From NCBI GenBank assembly GCA_041751095.1, contig JBGSYC010000103.1, forward strand, positions 1 to 47,832: DNA of 47,832 bases, in the 5' to 3' direction. Each line of letters starts with the position of its first letter. Position 1 is the first letter of the stretch. Positions 24,804-34,316 of this stretch are shown here, piece after piece. Source of the stretch: JADCRZ01 sp041751095 (GTDB lineage: Bacteria > Bacteroidota > Bacteroidia > Chitinophagales > Chitinophagaceae). The notes beneath the pieces are model-generated. The model searched no databases and was not told the DNA's origin. It saw only the letters and a list, made by a program, of their open reading frames with translations. The position numbers were made by a program, and so were the translations under genes.

Positions 24804-27779
24804 TTAATTTTTACTGAACCTTATGATATGCTGGTATTTCCTGTTACTGCTTGTAATCGAAAGTGTATAGATACCGGCAGGCAAATGGCCCGTCCTTAAA
24901 ACACCATCGCTGTAAGCCATATTTCTTTCATAGATCAACTGCCCGTTTGAACTTAGTATTTTACAGTTGATCTCTGTAATGCCCAGTATCTGGCCGGTTC
25001 TGAAGTAAATATCTCCACTGGTAATTGTAGGGAAGACAATTTTTATAAACTTGTTATCATTGCGGATAACGTCGTTTATTCCGGTGGCAACGTTATCTCC
25101 CCGTATCGTTACTGCATTGCCTATCCTGGCCATAAAGGCGCCATTGCCATGGGTGCCGACAACGAGGGTATTATCGATTTGCCGGTTTACCAGAGAACGG
25201 ACGATGGCCGTTTTAAGCATGCCGCTTCCCTCATTTACCCAGGCGGTATTGTTGCCATTTATAGCCGTAGCGCTGTATAAGCCGATGGTTGTTCCCACAT
25301 AGTATTCAACACCTGTTGTTTTCACAACAATCGCACAGCTTTGCGAAGACACAGGGTTTAATGCCGCGTCTACAACCTGCCAGGCAGGGGTGGCAGCCGT
25401 GGCATTTCCTGACCAGAACACATTGCGGACAACATTGGTCGTTCCGTTGTCATAACTCGAAACCACAACAAGTACGGTATCAGGATTTCTTGGGTTAACG
25501 CTTATCCCCGATACATAACTCCCTGCCGTCATTGTTGACGGGGTGATATTTGCCGGTGCTGTTGCCCCCGGCGCGGTATTAGGATTGTTCAGCCGGAACA
25601 CTTTTCCGTCTTCTGTACCCAAAAACAGATACTTATTGCCGTTAATTTTTTTTGACACTGCGAGGGCCGAAATGTCAGCGTTTGAGGTAACAGCTGAGGC
25701 GACGCTTGTGAATTCCGTCCATCGCGAGGAGTCAACCGTTGATGCACTGGTTGTTCTAAACAGCCGGTTATGGTTATTATAGTATAAGTGTTCGGTAGAA
25801 TCGGGATCATTGATAAATAAGGTAAGATATTGCCCGTTGTTTGCAAGTCCTACCGGAGTGATGGACGATTCTGTAGGCGGGGTTGGAAGGTCAAGGGTGT
25901 TGTTGGTGGGATTATACTGCCAGGTCAGGCTCAATCTTTCTATCAAGCCCTGTACGCCGGAATAATACCAGTATTGTCTCCAGGTATTGCCTGTTTTAGC
26001 AAACCCCGTAAAGGCAGAAGATGCACCATCGCCAGTGGGGATGTCAAAATGATTTCTGGATGTACCTGGATTGATGTTGTAAAGTGTTCCATTGTCCTGC
26101 GTCCCCCCGATGATCCATGAATCGTCTATATCGGGAATAATATTGATGAAATGGTACTGCACCGTCTGCAAACCACGATTCAGGCCTTCCCACCTGACCG
26201 TATCTGCCATCACGTCAGTGGTTGTTCTATGTATTCCGCCGTCACTGGCGGTATACATTACGTTAGTGGCAGGGAAATAAATGTTTTGGACGTCAGGGTG
26301 GTGATTGGGATATACGTTCGATGAACGGATAAATCCTCTGCCATATCCACCTACGCGCCGGAATTTTCGCGCCGGATCGGTCTGGGTCAGGTCTACCCTT
26401 GTAAGCAGGGTGCCCCCGATAAAAAGAATGTTTTCGTTATCAGGCTTTGCCCGGATCGACATGGCGAAGCCGTTAAAATACGTTGAATAAGGGTTCAGGT
26501 TGGCGATATTGCCGAGGGACTCGTTAGGAACAAACTCACTGAGGTTTCTCCATGTATACGCTGCGGGATTACCCGTAGAAACATCGCACTGAAAGAGGTC
26601 CGCTTCAGGAAGCGGGTTGCTTCCGCTTGCGTCTTTATCGTTCTTATAAAAGGCATATAGCTTGTTTCCCCGGGACAAATCCAGCACGATACGGCCCCAT
26701 TTGCGGTAGGCAAGCCATCCTGGAATAGAGTCGGCCTGCCCGCCGGCACCGCCCGCTATCCGTCTCCACGAAGACGCATCGCCCGTAGAAGATTCCCAAA
26801 CTCCTGCAAGTGCCCGGTCGGGATTTTCACCGCTGAAGGCTGCATATATCTTTGAGCCGTCAGGTTTCATCAGAACTTCAGTTAACCCGCCAATGCCGGT
26901 TGCAGGCGTTGAGCCTGAGAGAACGGTTTCCCAGGTCTGGCCGCCATTTCTCGAACGCATAATGCTGCGGTGTACCGCGGCGTAAACATGGCCGTTCGAG
27001 GGGTGAACCGCCAACCGGTGAACAAGGTCAAAAGAACCGTTAAAGGCGTTAGGGTCGGCATCAGCAGTAGAAGTTAACTTCGTCCATGACACGCCGTTAT
27101 CCGTACTTTTAAATATGCCATGGCCATAGGGCCCACCCGGAAAATCGCCGTATATCGAGGTGTTCTGGGAACTTAATACATTATAAACTTCCCCCGTACC
27201 ACAATACCAGGTATTAGGCGTTGCGGGATCCTGCACGATATCTGTAACACTCCTGATGTCATTTTCAGGCGAAACGAAAGACCACGTCAGACCTCCGTCG
27301 ATGCTTCTGAAAATCCCACCTGTAACGCCTCCCGTAAGCATGATTGCATTGTTGCGCCTGTCAAAAGCAAGCGTTCTGCTCCTGCCGGCAACATTCTCCG
27401 GGCCTACAGATACATATGCATTCTGATTGGAAACATTTTCAATGCTCATCACCCGGGAGGATAAATTATCAAAAATCCGGTTCTTTGAGGGGATTGACCT
27501 GGCAACCTGCCTTTCTATATCATAAATGTTTTTAGGGATAGTACCGGTAGTGGGATTGCGCAGCATCTTAAACTCATGCAGCAAACGCTCCTGTGTATAA
27601 GCGTTCTCTTCTTCCTCATTTTCCTGTTCTTCCCTATCACCCGTTTTTACAGGGGTAACCCCGGAAATTTGCAATTTTCCGGAAGGCTCCTGAGTACTTT
27701 TCTTTAAAAAAAATACACCGATGAGTGGAATAAATATTAGAAATCGCATTGAATCAGAAAAATGTTTCATGGGGGACAT
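24804..27779 (-). CDS. BNR/sortilin-type propeller protein with type IX secretion tail
   Basis: A 991-residue exported protein. Asp-box (BNR) repeats S-x-D-x-G-x-T-W recur in the N-terminal half (SIDGGLTWSF, STDNGVSWTKL, SRNGGQTWETV), typical of VPS10/sialidase-like beta-propellers. The last 80 residues match a type-A T9SS sorting domain: GDIYFRTGQILG, KILSSNGQLIYER, LPAGIYTLSI and a basic end QHIIRFSKN. It should therefore be exported by Sec and then released or anchored at the surface by T9SS. No carbohydrate-active residues are obvious, so enzymatic activity is uncertain. The start may be the methionine at residue 4 (MKHFSDS), which gives a normal signal sequence. Confidence 0.85.
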   Translation of the reverse strand: MSPMKHFSDSMRFLIFIPLIGVFFLKKSTQEPSGKLQISGVTPVKTGDREEQENEEEENAYTQERLLHEFKMLRNPTTGTIPKNIYDIERQVARSIPSKNRIFDNLSSRVMSIENVSNQNAYVSVGPENVAGRSRTLAFDRRNNAIMLTGGVTGGIFRSIDGGLTWSFVSPENDIRSVTDIVQDPATPNTWYCGTGEVYNVLSSQNTSIYGDFPGGPYGHGIFKSTDNGVSWTKLTSTADADPNAFNGSFDLVHRLAVHPSNGHVYAAVHRSIMRSRNGGQTWETVLSGSTPATGIGGLTEVLMKPDGSKIYAAFSGENPDRALAGVWESSTGDASSWRRIAGGAGGQADSIPGWLAYRKWGRIVLDLSRGNKLYAFYKNDKDASGSNPLPEADLFQCDVSTGNPAAYTWRNLSEFVPNESLGNIANLNPYSTYFNGFAMSIRAKPDNENILFIGGTLLTRVDLTQTDPARKFRRVGGYGRGFIRSSNVYPNHHPDVQNIYFPATNVMYTASDGGIHRTTTDVMADTVRWEGLNRGLQTVQYHFINIIPDIDDSWIIGGTQDNGTLYNINPGTSRNHFDIPTGDGASSAFTGFAKTGNTWRQYWYYSGVQGLIERLSLTWQYNPTNNTLDLPTPPTESSITPVGLANNGQYLTLFINDPDSTEHLYYNNHNRLFRTTSASTVDSSRWTEFTSVASAVTSNADISALAVSKKINGNKYLFLGTEDGKVFRLNNPNTAPGATAPANITPSTMTAGSYVSGISVNPRNPDTVLVVVSSYDNGTTNVVRNVFWSGNATAATPAWQVVDAALNPVSSQSCAIVVKTTGVEYYVGTTIGLYSATAINGNNTAWVNEGSGMLKTAIVRSLVNRQIDNTLVVGTHGNGAFMARIGNAVTIRGDNVATGINDVIRNDNKFIKIVFPTITSGDIYFRTGQILGITEINCKILSSNGQLIYERNMAYSDGVLRTGHLPAGIYTLSITSSNRKYQHIIRFSKN

Positions 27780-27838
27780 TATGATGGCAATTTAAGAAAA
27801 AAACACCAGCAAGCAGCTACTTTCTCTCCGGTATAATA

Positions 27839-27846
27839 TATATTTG
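27839..27846 (+). promoter_or_regulatory. promoter -7 box of mfd
   Basis: TATATTTG is an exact TAnnTTTG match with its last base 8 positions before the mfd ATG at 27854. The predicted transcription start falls at or next to the start codon, suggesting a leaderless mRNA. Confidence 0.55.
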
Positions 27847-27853
27847 CCGCTGA

Positions 27854-30800
27854 ATGAATTATGAGGTTTTATCCGGTTTGTACGTGCATTCTCCCCGCCT
27901 TTTTCAATTGGCGGACAAGCTCACTTTGTCCCGGCCGCAAAAAATATTCGTTAAGGGGCTACACGGCAGCTCTTCGCAATTTATCATTAACGGCATTTTT
28001 TCACATCCATTGTGTTCACAGCTTAACCACCTGGTGATTTTGAACGACGCAGAGGAGGCGGCTTATTTTCATAACACGCTCGAAAACCTGACCCGGGCGC
28101 TGGATCTGTTTTATTTTCCTTATTCATTTAAAAACCGGAAAAATTTCCGCCTGCTTAACAGCAGTCATGTGATGCTGCGTACAGAAGCACTGATGAAACT
28201 CAGTGCGGGGGGAAACAAAAAGATCACCGTCACCTACCCTGAAGCGCTTTCTGAGAAGGTGGTTTTGCCCCAACTGCTTAGCGACAGAATTATACATGTT
28301 AAAACCGGAGATACCATCGACCTTGACGGGTTAATGGCCAAACTTATCAGCTATGATTTCGAAAGAACGGATTTTGTATATCAGCCGGGTCAATTCGCGG
28401 TTAGAGGCGGCATTCTGGACATTTATTCTTTTGGAAACGAAAAACCCTACCGGATTGAATTGTTTGGAAATGAAGTTGACTCCCTGAGAATATTTGATCC
28501 TGAAACACAGCTTAGCGAAAGGAAATTGTTACAGGTAAATGTTATTCCGAACGTAGAGACACAATTCGAAAAAGCCGCTAAAGTATCGCTGCCTGAATTT
28601 CTGCCCGAAAATACCGTATACTGGATACAGGACTGGGATGTGGTAAAAGAAAAGCTTGAGTGCCAGGCGGACGACCTCCGGGCATTCCTGGCGCTTGAAG
28701 CCGTCAGCACCCGAACCCAGGGAGATATAGAAGAAGACAAGCTGGAAAAGTCGGAAGTAGATGAAGCGGATTTTGTGAGTTCCGCCTTTATCGCGGACGT
28801 GATGCGGCAAAGGCACATCGTTGAATTCGGCTATGCTTCTTTTTTTACCGGCCCGTTGCAGGAGCAGCCGGGGAACCCGGTAGCAGGCGCCGCAATTCCT
28901 GAAGACGGGGAATGTTCAGTGATAGAATTTCATACAAAGGAACAACCTGCCTTTAACAGGCAGTTCGACCTGCTGATCAAAGACCTGAAAACATGGGAAT
29001 CGAAGAAGTACCAGACCTTTCTTTTTGCCGATAATCCAAAGCAATTAGAAAGATTACACAGCATCTTTACCGATCTGAAAGCAGAAATTCCGTTCACCCC
29101 TATTCCCGCCTCCATTCATGAAGGTTTTATCGACGATGATCTGAAGCTGGTTTGCTATACCGACCACCAGATTTTTCAGCGATATCACAAATACAGGATT
29201 AAACAGGCATATAATAAGAACAAGGCCATTACGCTCAGAACCCTCCGCGATTTGCAGCCGGGAGACTATGTAACCCATATTGATCATGGTTTAGGCGTGT
29301 ACAGTGGTTTGCAGAAGATTGAAGTGAATGGCCGGTTGCAGGAGGCAGTCAGGATAATTTACCGGGATAACGATATATTGTATGTAAACATCAATTCACT
29401 TCACAAGATATCCAAGTTTACAGGAAAGGAAGGAACCGTTCCTAAAATAAACAAGATCGGCAGCGACGTATGGCAGAAGATAAAAGATAAAACAAAAACG
29501 AAAGTAAAGGAAATAGCTTTCGACCTGATCAGGCTTTATGCCCAGCGCAAAGCACAGCATGGCTTTGCCCATTCACCTGACAATTATATGCAAACCGAAC
29601 TGGAAGCTTCCTTTATATATGAAGACACTCCCGACCAGAGCAAGGCAACGGCTGACGTAAAAAAAGATATGGAATTGCCGGCACCGATGGATCGCCTGGT
29701 GTGCGGAGATGTCGGGTTCGGGAAAACTGAAGTGGCCATACGGGCATCCTTCAAAAGCTGCTGCGACGGCAAACAGGCAGCAATACTGGTCCCCACCACC
29801 ATCCTGGCTTTTCAGCATTTCAAAACGTTTAGCGACCGGCTAAAGGATTTCCCGGTGACAGTAGACTATGTAAACCGTTTTAAATCGGCAAAAGATAAAA
29901 AGGAAACGCTTAAAAGACTGGAAGAAGGCAAGATCGATATTATTATAGGAACGCATTCCCTGCTGGGCAAAGAGGTGAAATTTAAAGATCTTGGGCTCAT
30001 GGTTATTGATGAAGAGCAGAAATTCGGTGTTGCAGCAAAAGAAAAATTAAAGACTATCCGTTCAAACGTAGACTGCCTGACCCTGACGGCAACGCCTATT
30101 CCGCGGACTTTACAATTTTCGCTGATGGGAGCAAGAGACCTGAGCATCATCAATACTCCGCCACCTAACCGTCAGCCGATACAAACTGAAGTGCAGGTGT
30201 TTAACGAAGACATCATCCGCGATGCTATTTATTATGAAACCGAACGGGGGGGCCAGGTATTCTTTATTCATAACCGCGTTCTTGGATTGGCCGAGATGGC
30301 GGGTATCATCCAGGGACTATGCCCCGATCTGAGTATCGGATTTGCCCATGGCCAGCTTGAAGGACATGAACTTGAGGAACGTATCCTCGATTTCATTGAC
30401 AGGAAATACGATGTTCTGGTGTGTACCAATATTGTTGAAAGCGGCGTGGATATTCCCAATGTAAATACCATTATTGTCAATAATGCCCATCAATTCGGGT
30501 TAAGTGACCTTCACCAGTTGCGCGGACGCGTGGGCCGCAGCAACAAAAAAGCATTTTGTTATTTGCTGGCGCCGCCGCTGAGCACCCTGCCGAACGACTC
30601 AAGAAAAAGATTGCAAACCCTTGAGCAGCACAGTGAATTAGGCAGCGGTTTCCAGATTGCCATGAGAGACCTCGACATCAGGGGAGCGGGAAATATGCTC
30701 GGGGGCGAACAAAGTGGATTTATGGCGGAGATCGGTTTCGAAATGTACCAGAAAATACTTGACGAAGCTATAAAAGAGCTCAAGCGCACGGAATTCCGGA

Positions 30801-31321
30801 GTTTATTCAGCGAAGAAATCCGGAAGGAAGAGGATTTTGTACAGGATTGTACCATTGATACTGACCTGGAGATACTGATCCCCGACAAATATGTTGAGAG
30901 CATTACCGAAAGATTATCCCTGTACACCAGGTTAGATAACTGCGATACAGAAGAAGACCTCCAGGTTTTTCACAGGGAAATGCTTGATCGTTTTGGGCCC
31001 GTACCTCCGCAGGTAGAAGACTTGTTCATCACCGTACGGTGCCGCAAGCTGGCCGTAGCGCTTGGTTTTGAAAGAATGGTATTGAAAGACGATACGCTCC
31101 GTTGCTATTTTATAAACAGGCCCGACTCGCCATATTTTGAATCTGAAATTTTCCATTCGTTGTTAAAATACATACAGACGAAAACAAATAACGCCCGGCT
31201 GAAGCAGACAGGCAAAAACTTCCTCCTGATTGTTGAAACCATGAAAACGATGGAAAACTTACATGGGTTCCTTCAACGCATGCATAAATCCATAATGGAA
31301 GAAAAGGTCTTTGCAGATTAA
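27854..31321 (+). CDS. mfd: transcription-repair coupling factor
   Basis: A 1155-residue ATP-dependent translocase that removes RNA polymerase stalled at DNA lesions and recruits UvrA. The N-terminal UvrB-like region contains FVYQPGQFAVRGGILDIYSF. The RNAP-interaction region follows (PGDYVTHIDHGLGVYSGL). The helicase domain has Walker A GDVGFGKTE from residue 618, the DEEQ box (VIDEEQKFGV), TATPIPRTL (motif III), and the C-terminal RecG-like motifs QLRGRVGRS and IRGAGNMLG. The TRCF domain closes the protein. The length is normal. Confidence 0.97.
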   Translation: MNYEVLSGLYVHSPRLFQLADKLTLSRPQKIFVKGLHGSSSQFIINGIFSHPLCSQLNHLVILNDAEEAAYFHNTLENLTRALDLFYFPYSFKNRKNFRLLNSSHVMLRTEALMKLSAGGNKKITVTYPEALSEKVVLPQLLSDRIIHVKTGDTIDLDGLMAKLISYDFERTDFVYQPGQFAVRGGILDIYSFGNEKPYRIELFGNEVDSLRIFDPETQLSERKLLQVNVIPNVETQFEKAAKVSLPEFLPENTVYWIQDWDVVKEKLECQADDLRAFLALEAVSTRTQGDIEEDKLEKSEVDEADFVSSAFIADVMRQRHIVEFGYASFFTGPLQEQPGNPVAGAAIPEDGECSVIEFHTKEQPAFNRQFDLLIKDLKTWESKKYQTFLFADNPKQLERLHSIFTDLKAEIPFTPIPASIHEGFIDDDLKLVCYTDHQIFQRYHKYRIKQAYNKNKAITLRTLRDLQPGDYVTHIDHGLGVYSGLQKIEVNGRLQEAVRIIYRDNDILYVNINSLHKISKFTGKEGTVPKINKIGSDVWQKIKDKTKTKVKEIAFDLIRLYAQRKAQHGFAHSPDNYMQTELEASFIYEDTPDQSKATADVKKDMELPAPMDRLVCGDVGFGKTEVAIRASFKSCCDGKQAAILVPTTILAFQHFKTFSDRLKDFPVTVDYVNRFKSAKDKKETLKRLEEGKIDIIIGTHSLLGKEVKFKDLGLMVIDEEQKFGVAAKEKLKTIRSNVDCLTLTATPIPRTLQFSLMGARDLSIINTPPPNRQPIQTEVQVFNEDIIRDAIYYETERGGQVFFIHNRVLGLAEMAGIIQGLCPDLSIGFAHGQLEGHELEERILDFIDRKYDVLVCTNIVESGVDIPNVNTIIVNNAHQFGLSDLHQLRGRVGRSNKKAFCYLLAPPLSTLPNDSRKRLQTLEQHSELGSGFQIAMRDLDIRGAGNMLGGEQSGFMAEIGFEMYQKILDEAIKELKRTEFRSLFSEEIRKEEDFVQDCTIDTDLEILIPDKYVESITERLSLYTRLDNCDTEEDLQVFHREMLDRFGPVPPQVEDLFITVRCRKLAVALGFERMVLKDDTLRCYFINRPDSPYFESEIFHSLLKYIQTKTNNARLKQTGKNFLLIVETMKTMENLHGFLQRMHKSIMEEKVFAD

Positions 31322-31421
31322 AGGCCGGTGTGTAACCGAGGCAATTGCTTATGCAGGTTTTCTTCTTATATGGATTATGAGATATCTTGATTTTGTATTA
31401 CTTTCATTTAAATTATCTGAT

Positions 31422-31808
31422 ATGGAACAACACACAAATCCAGGTTATGTCGGTAATCAACCGCATGATTCTTACTCTCCTACAGGTGATGAACGGGTAA
31501 TGGCTATTCTTTCCCATATTCTTGCACTTGTAGCGCCTATCCTCGCTCCTTTACTCATATATCTGTTCAAGAAGGACGAATCAAAGTATGTTGCAGCTCA
31601 TGCAATTGAATCGTTGAATTTCCAGATCACCATGGTTATTATCGGCATCGCTTGTTTTTTTCTGATCTTCATAGTGGTGGGTGCTTTCCTTTTGCCCCTC
31701 GTGGGAATTGTTTCTTTTGTCCTGGTAATTATTGCAACGATCAAAGCAAGCGATAACAAACTTTATCGTTATCCGATAAACTTCAGATTAATTAAATTAG
31801 GTGTTTAG
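31422..31808 (+). CDS. DUF4870 (Tic20-like) membrane protein
   Basis: A 128-residue protein of the DUF4870 family. The family block is ERVMAILSHILAL...APLLIYLFKKDESKYVAAHA, followed by two more helices and the closing segment NKLYRYPINFRLIK. Three to four transmembrane helices are present and the function is unknown. An in-frame start 37 codons upstream would overlap mfd; the ATG at 31422 is chosen because all conserved residues follow it. Confidence 0.85.
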   Translation: MEQHTNPGYVGNQPHDSYSPTGDERVMAILSHILALVAPILAPLLIYLFKKDESKYVAAHAIESLNFQITMVIIGIACFFLIFIVVGAFLLPLVGIVSFVLVIIATIKASDNKLYRYPINFRLIKLGV

Positions 31809-31891
31809 ATGCCACTGTTGCAGATACTGTCTTTACCTGTGCAGGCGCTGGCTTTAAACTGGATGTTACATTTGATACTGCAATTCCGGTG

Positions 31892-32323
31892 TCAGTACAG
31901 GTTTTTCTCCATAATATAATGTGGGATCGATAATTCTTTGAACTCTTCGCCGATGACCTTATACCCCAGTCTTTCGTAAAAGCCCAGGGCGGTTTTCCTT
32001 GCATGCATGGTAATTTTTTTAAAGCCCCTGTCGCGGGCGATATTTTCTGCGAATACCATCATCGCACGGCCGATCCCTTTTCCCTGCAGGGTATTTAAAA
32101 CAGCCATCTGGCGGAGCCGGCAGTTTTTATTTCCTTCGTTTACCAGCATACAGCAGCCTAACATTTTATCTTCTTCAAAAGCACCGATCAGGATCTCATT
32201 TTTTTCTTTTTCCGTTTCTTCCTGTTCAATTTTCAAGCCGAGGGGTTTGCGCAAAATTTCATTCCGCAAATGCAGCATTTGCTGATATTCCTGGGATCCA
32301 TGATCAATTAATTTTAAAGCCAT
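31892..32323 (-). CDS. GNAT-family N-acetyltransferase
   Basis: A 143-residue acetyl-CoA-dependent acyltransferase. Motif A is intact: RQMAVLNTLQGKGIGRAMMV, with the Q/R-x-x-G-x-G/A pyrophosphate loop at 80-85. ALGFYERLGYKVIGEEF is the characteristic C-terminal motif B. The order is typical of the ElaA/YjcF-type small GNAT proteins; the substrate cannot be deduced. It is transcribed towards the DUF4870 gene. Confidence 0.9.
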   Translation of the reverse strand: MALKLIDHGSQEYQQMLHLRNEILRKPLGLKIEQEETEKEKNEILIGAFEEDKMLGCCMLVNEGNKNCRLRQMAVLNTLQGKGIGRAMMVFAENIARDRGFKKITMHARKTALGFYERLGYKVIGEEFKELSIPHYIMEKNLY

Positions 32324-32595
32324 GCAATCGGGTTTTTCAATTTTATCTGAAATGAATTTACAAAATACCGTTTATTATTAATGTTATCAAAAGGAAATAA
32401 GTAAGCACAGCTTTGGATGAAACTGGCATCCTGCCCGTACTTTTTTCACAACAGATATCGCATGAAAGCGGCTGCTTTAAGACTGCTCATGGTGATCGAA
32501 ATGTATAAGATTTGATTGATCAGGGCTAATGATAACGCCTGAAAAACACTTGTTTGCAGTAATGGCATATCTTTAAAATAAAAACATGTTCCTGA

Positions 32596-32624
32596 TTGCT
32601 TTTAGTTCAAAGTTTATATTTTTG
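32596..32624 (+). promoter_or_regulatory. promoter of acpP (TTG-N18-TAnnTTTG)
   Basis: TTG (32596-32598), 18 bases, then TATTTTTG (32617-32624), a full match to both elements of the Bacteroidota housekeeping promoter. The ATG of acpP is 24 bases further on. The rest of the 325-base spacer from 32324 shows no other feature I can support. Confidence 0.65.
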
Positions 32625-32648
32625 CTGCCGTAACTAAACTTTACCAAA

Positions 32649-32885
32649 ATGTCAGACATCGCAACAAGAGTTAAAAAGATCATTGTTGACAAGTTAGGAG
32701 TGGACGAAGCCGAAGTAACCAGTGAAGCGTCTTTCACGAACGATCTGGGTGCCGATTCTTTAGACACCGTTGAATTAATAATGGAATTCGAGAAAGAATT
32801 TAATATTTCCATTCCCGACGAGCAAGCTGAAACGATAACTACTGTTGGTCAGGCTACTGCTTATTTAGAAGAACATGCTAAGTGA
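32649..32885 (+). CDS. acpP: acyl carrier protein
   Basis: A 78-residue acidic four-helix protein that carries fatty-acyl intermediates on a phosphopantetheine arm. The attachment serine is S37 in GADSLDTVEL, the canonical DSL motif. It is the first gene of acpP-fabF-rnc, an order common in Bacteroidota. A full consensus promoter precedes it and a strong hairpin follows it. Confidence 0.97.
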   Translation: MSDIATRVKKIIVDKLGVDEAEVTSEASFTNDLGADSLDTVELIMEFEKEFNISIPDEQAETITTVGQATAYLEEHAK

Positions 32886-32913
32886 CGGTTACACCGTGGA
32901 AGCAATATCTTTC

Positions 32914-32953
32914 AATCCGCCTTTCGAAAGCATTTAAGCATAGAAGGCGGATT
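32914..32953 (+). terminator. hairpin between acpP and fabF (possible partial terminator)
   Basis: AATCCGCCTT (32914-32923) and AAGGCGGATT (32944-32953) form a perfect 10-bp stem with a 20-base loop that can itself fold (CTTTCGAAAG). Only a short T-run follows. It lies 29 bases after the acpP stop and 28 before the fabF ATG, a place where partial termination or RNA processing would let ACP be made in excess of FabF. Confidence 0.5.
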
Positions 32954-32981
32954 TATCACTTATTAAATTGCCTTTATTCAA

Positions 32982-34238
32982 ATGGAATTAAAAAGGGTTG
33001 TAGTAACAGGCATCGGTGCTTTGACCCCGTTGGGCAATAACCTTGAAGAGTTCTGGCACGGATTGATCAATGGTGTGTCAGGGTGCGATAATATCCGGTT
33101 GTTTGACGCCAGCAAATTTAAAACCCGGTTTGCATGTGAGTTAAAAAACTTTGACGCCGCCGATTTTATGGATCGCAAGGAAGCCAGGAAAATTGACCGT
33201 TTTTCCCAAACCGCTTTGGTCGCAAGTGACCAGGCCGTTGCCGATGCAGGGATCAGTAAGGAAACGGTAAATCCTGACAGGGTGGGAGTGATCTTCGCCA
33301 GCGGGATAGGCGGTTTGATAACCTTTCAGGAGGAAGTAATAAACTTCGCTAAAGGTGACGGAACGCCGCGTTTCAATCCATTCTTCATTCCTAAAATGAT
33401 CCTGGATATTGCCTCCGGCCAAATATCCATGAGGCATGGGTTTCGCGGCCCCAACTATGCCGTGGTAAGTGCCTGTGCCTCTTCCACAAACGGGATCATC
33501 GATGCATTCAATACCCTCAGGCTCGGAAAGGCGGACATCATTTTATCCGGAGGAAGTGAAAGTGTGATCAGTGAAGCAGGCGTTGGAGGCTTTAATGCAA
33601 TGAAGGCCCTGAGCGAACGTAACGATGATCCAAAAACAGCCAGCCGGCCGTATGATAAGGACCGGGACGGCTTTGTTATTGGCGAAGGCGCCGGAGTGCT
33701 TGTGCTCGAAGAGCTGGAACATGCGAAGGCAAGGGGAGCCAAAATCTATTGTGAAATTGCAGGGGGCGGGGCCACGGCTGATGCTCACCATATTACAGCT
33801 CCCCATCCTGACGGACTGGGAGCAAGGAATGTGATGTTGGCAGCTCTTGACGATGCCGGGCTTATGCCGGAGGACATCGACTATATCAATACCCATGGAA
33901 CATCCACTCCTTTAGGCGATGGGGCGGAAGTTAAAGCAATATCAGTCGTTTTCGGTGAGCACGCCTATAAGCTGAATATCAGTTCCACCAAGTCAATGAC
34001 CGGCCATTGCCTGGGTGCTGCCGGTGTTATTGAAGCTATTGCCTGTATAATGGCAGTCAATACCGGAATCATCCCCCCTACGATCAATCATTTTACGGAT
34101 GATCCCCTTCTCGACAATCAGTTGAATTTCACTTTTAATACCATGCAGCAACGGCCCGTCCGGGCAGCATTAAGCAATACCTTTGGCTTTGGGGGCCATA
34201 ACGCGGCAGTTATCGTAAAAAGGTACGAAACGAACTAA
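32982..34238 (+). CDS. fabF: beta-ketoacyl-ACP synthase II
   Basis: A 418-residue thiolase-fold condensing enzyme that extends acyl-ACP with malonyl-ACP. The Cys-His-His triad is visible: C165 in VVSACASSTNG, histidine in THGTSTPLGD, and histidine in SMTGHCLGAAG. The C-terminus has NTFGFGGHNAAV. The length is standard for FabF. It is 96 bases after acpP and 78 bases before rnc. Confidence 0.97.
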   Translation: MELKRVVVTGIGALTPLGNNLEEFWHGLINGVSGCDNIRLFDASKFKTRFACELKNFDAADFMDRKEARKIDRFSQTALVASDQAVADAGISKETVNPDRVGVIFASGIGGLITFQEEVINFAKGDGTPRFNPFFIPKMILDIASGQISMRHGFRGPNYAVVSACASSTNGIIDAFNTLRLGKADIILSGGSESVISEAGVGGFNAMKALSERNDDPKTASRPYDKDRDGFVIGEGAGVLVLEELEHAKARGAKIYCEIAGGGATADAHHITAPHPDGLGARNVMLAALDDAGLMPEDIDYINTHGTSTPLGDGAEVKAISVVFGEHAYKLNISSTKSMTGHCLGAAGVIEAIACIMAVNTGIIPPTINHFTDDPLLDNQLNFTFNTMQQRPVRAALSNTFGFGGHNAAVIVKRYETN

Positions 34239-34316
34239 TGCCGGAATTTGCCTTTAGACGCAAGAAATTTATGCTTTTGAAAATCCGCTTTCGGCAAAAA
34301 AAACGTAGCTTTCAAT

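Noticed and set aside
31797..31935. Open frame in the spacer between the DUF4870 and GNAT genes with protein-like sequence (DATVADTVFTCAGAGFKLD)
   Set aside because: Too short, no start codon of its own, and the spacer also reads open on the other strand; it might be a gene remnant but cannot be supported.
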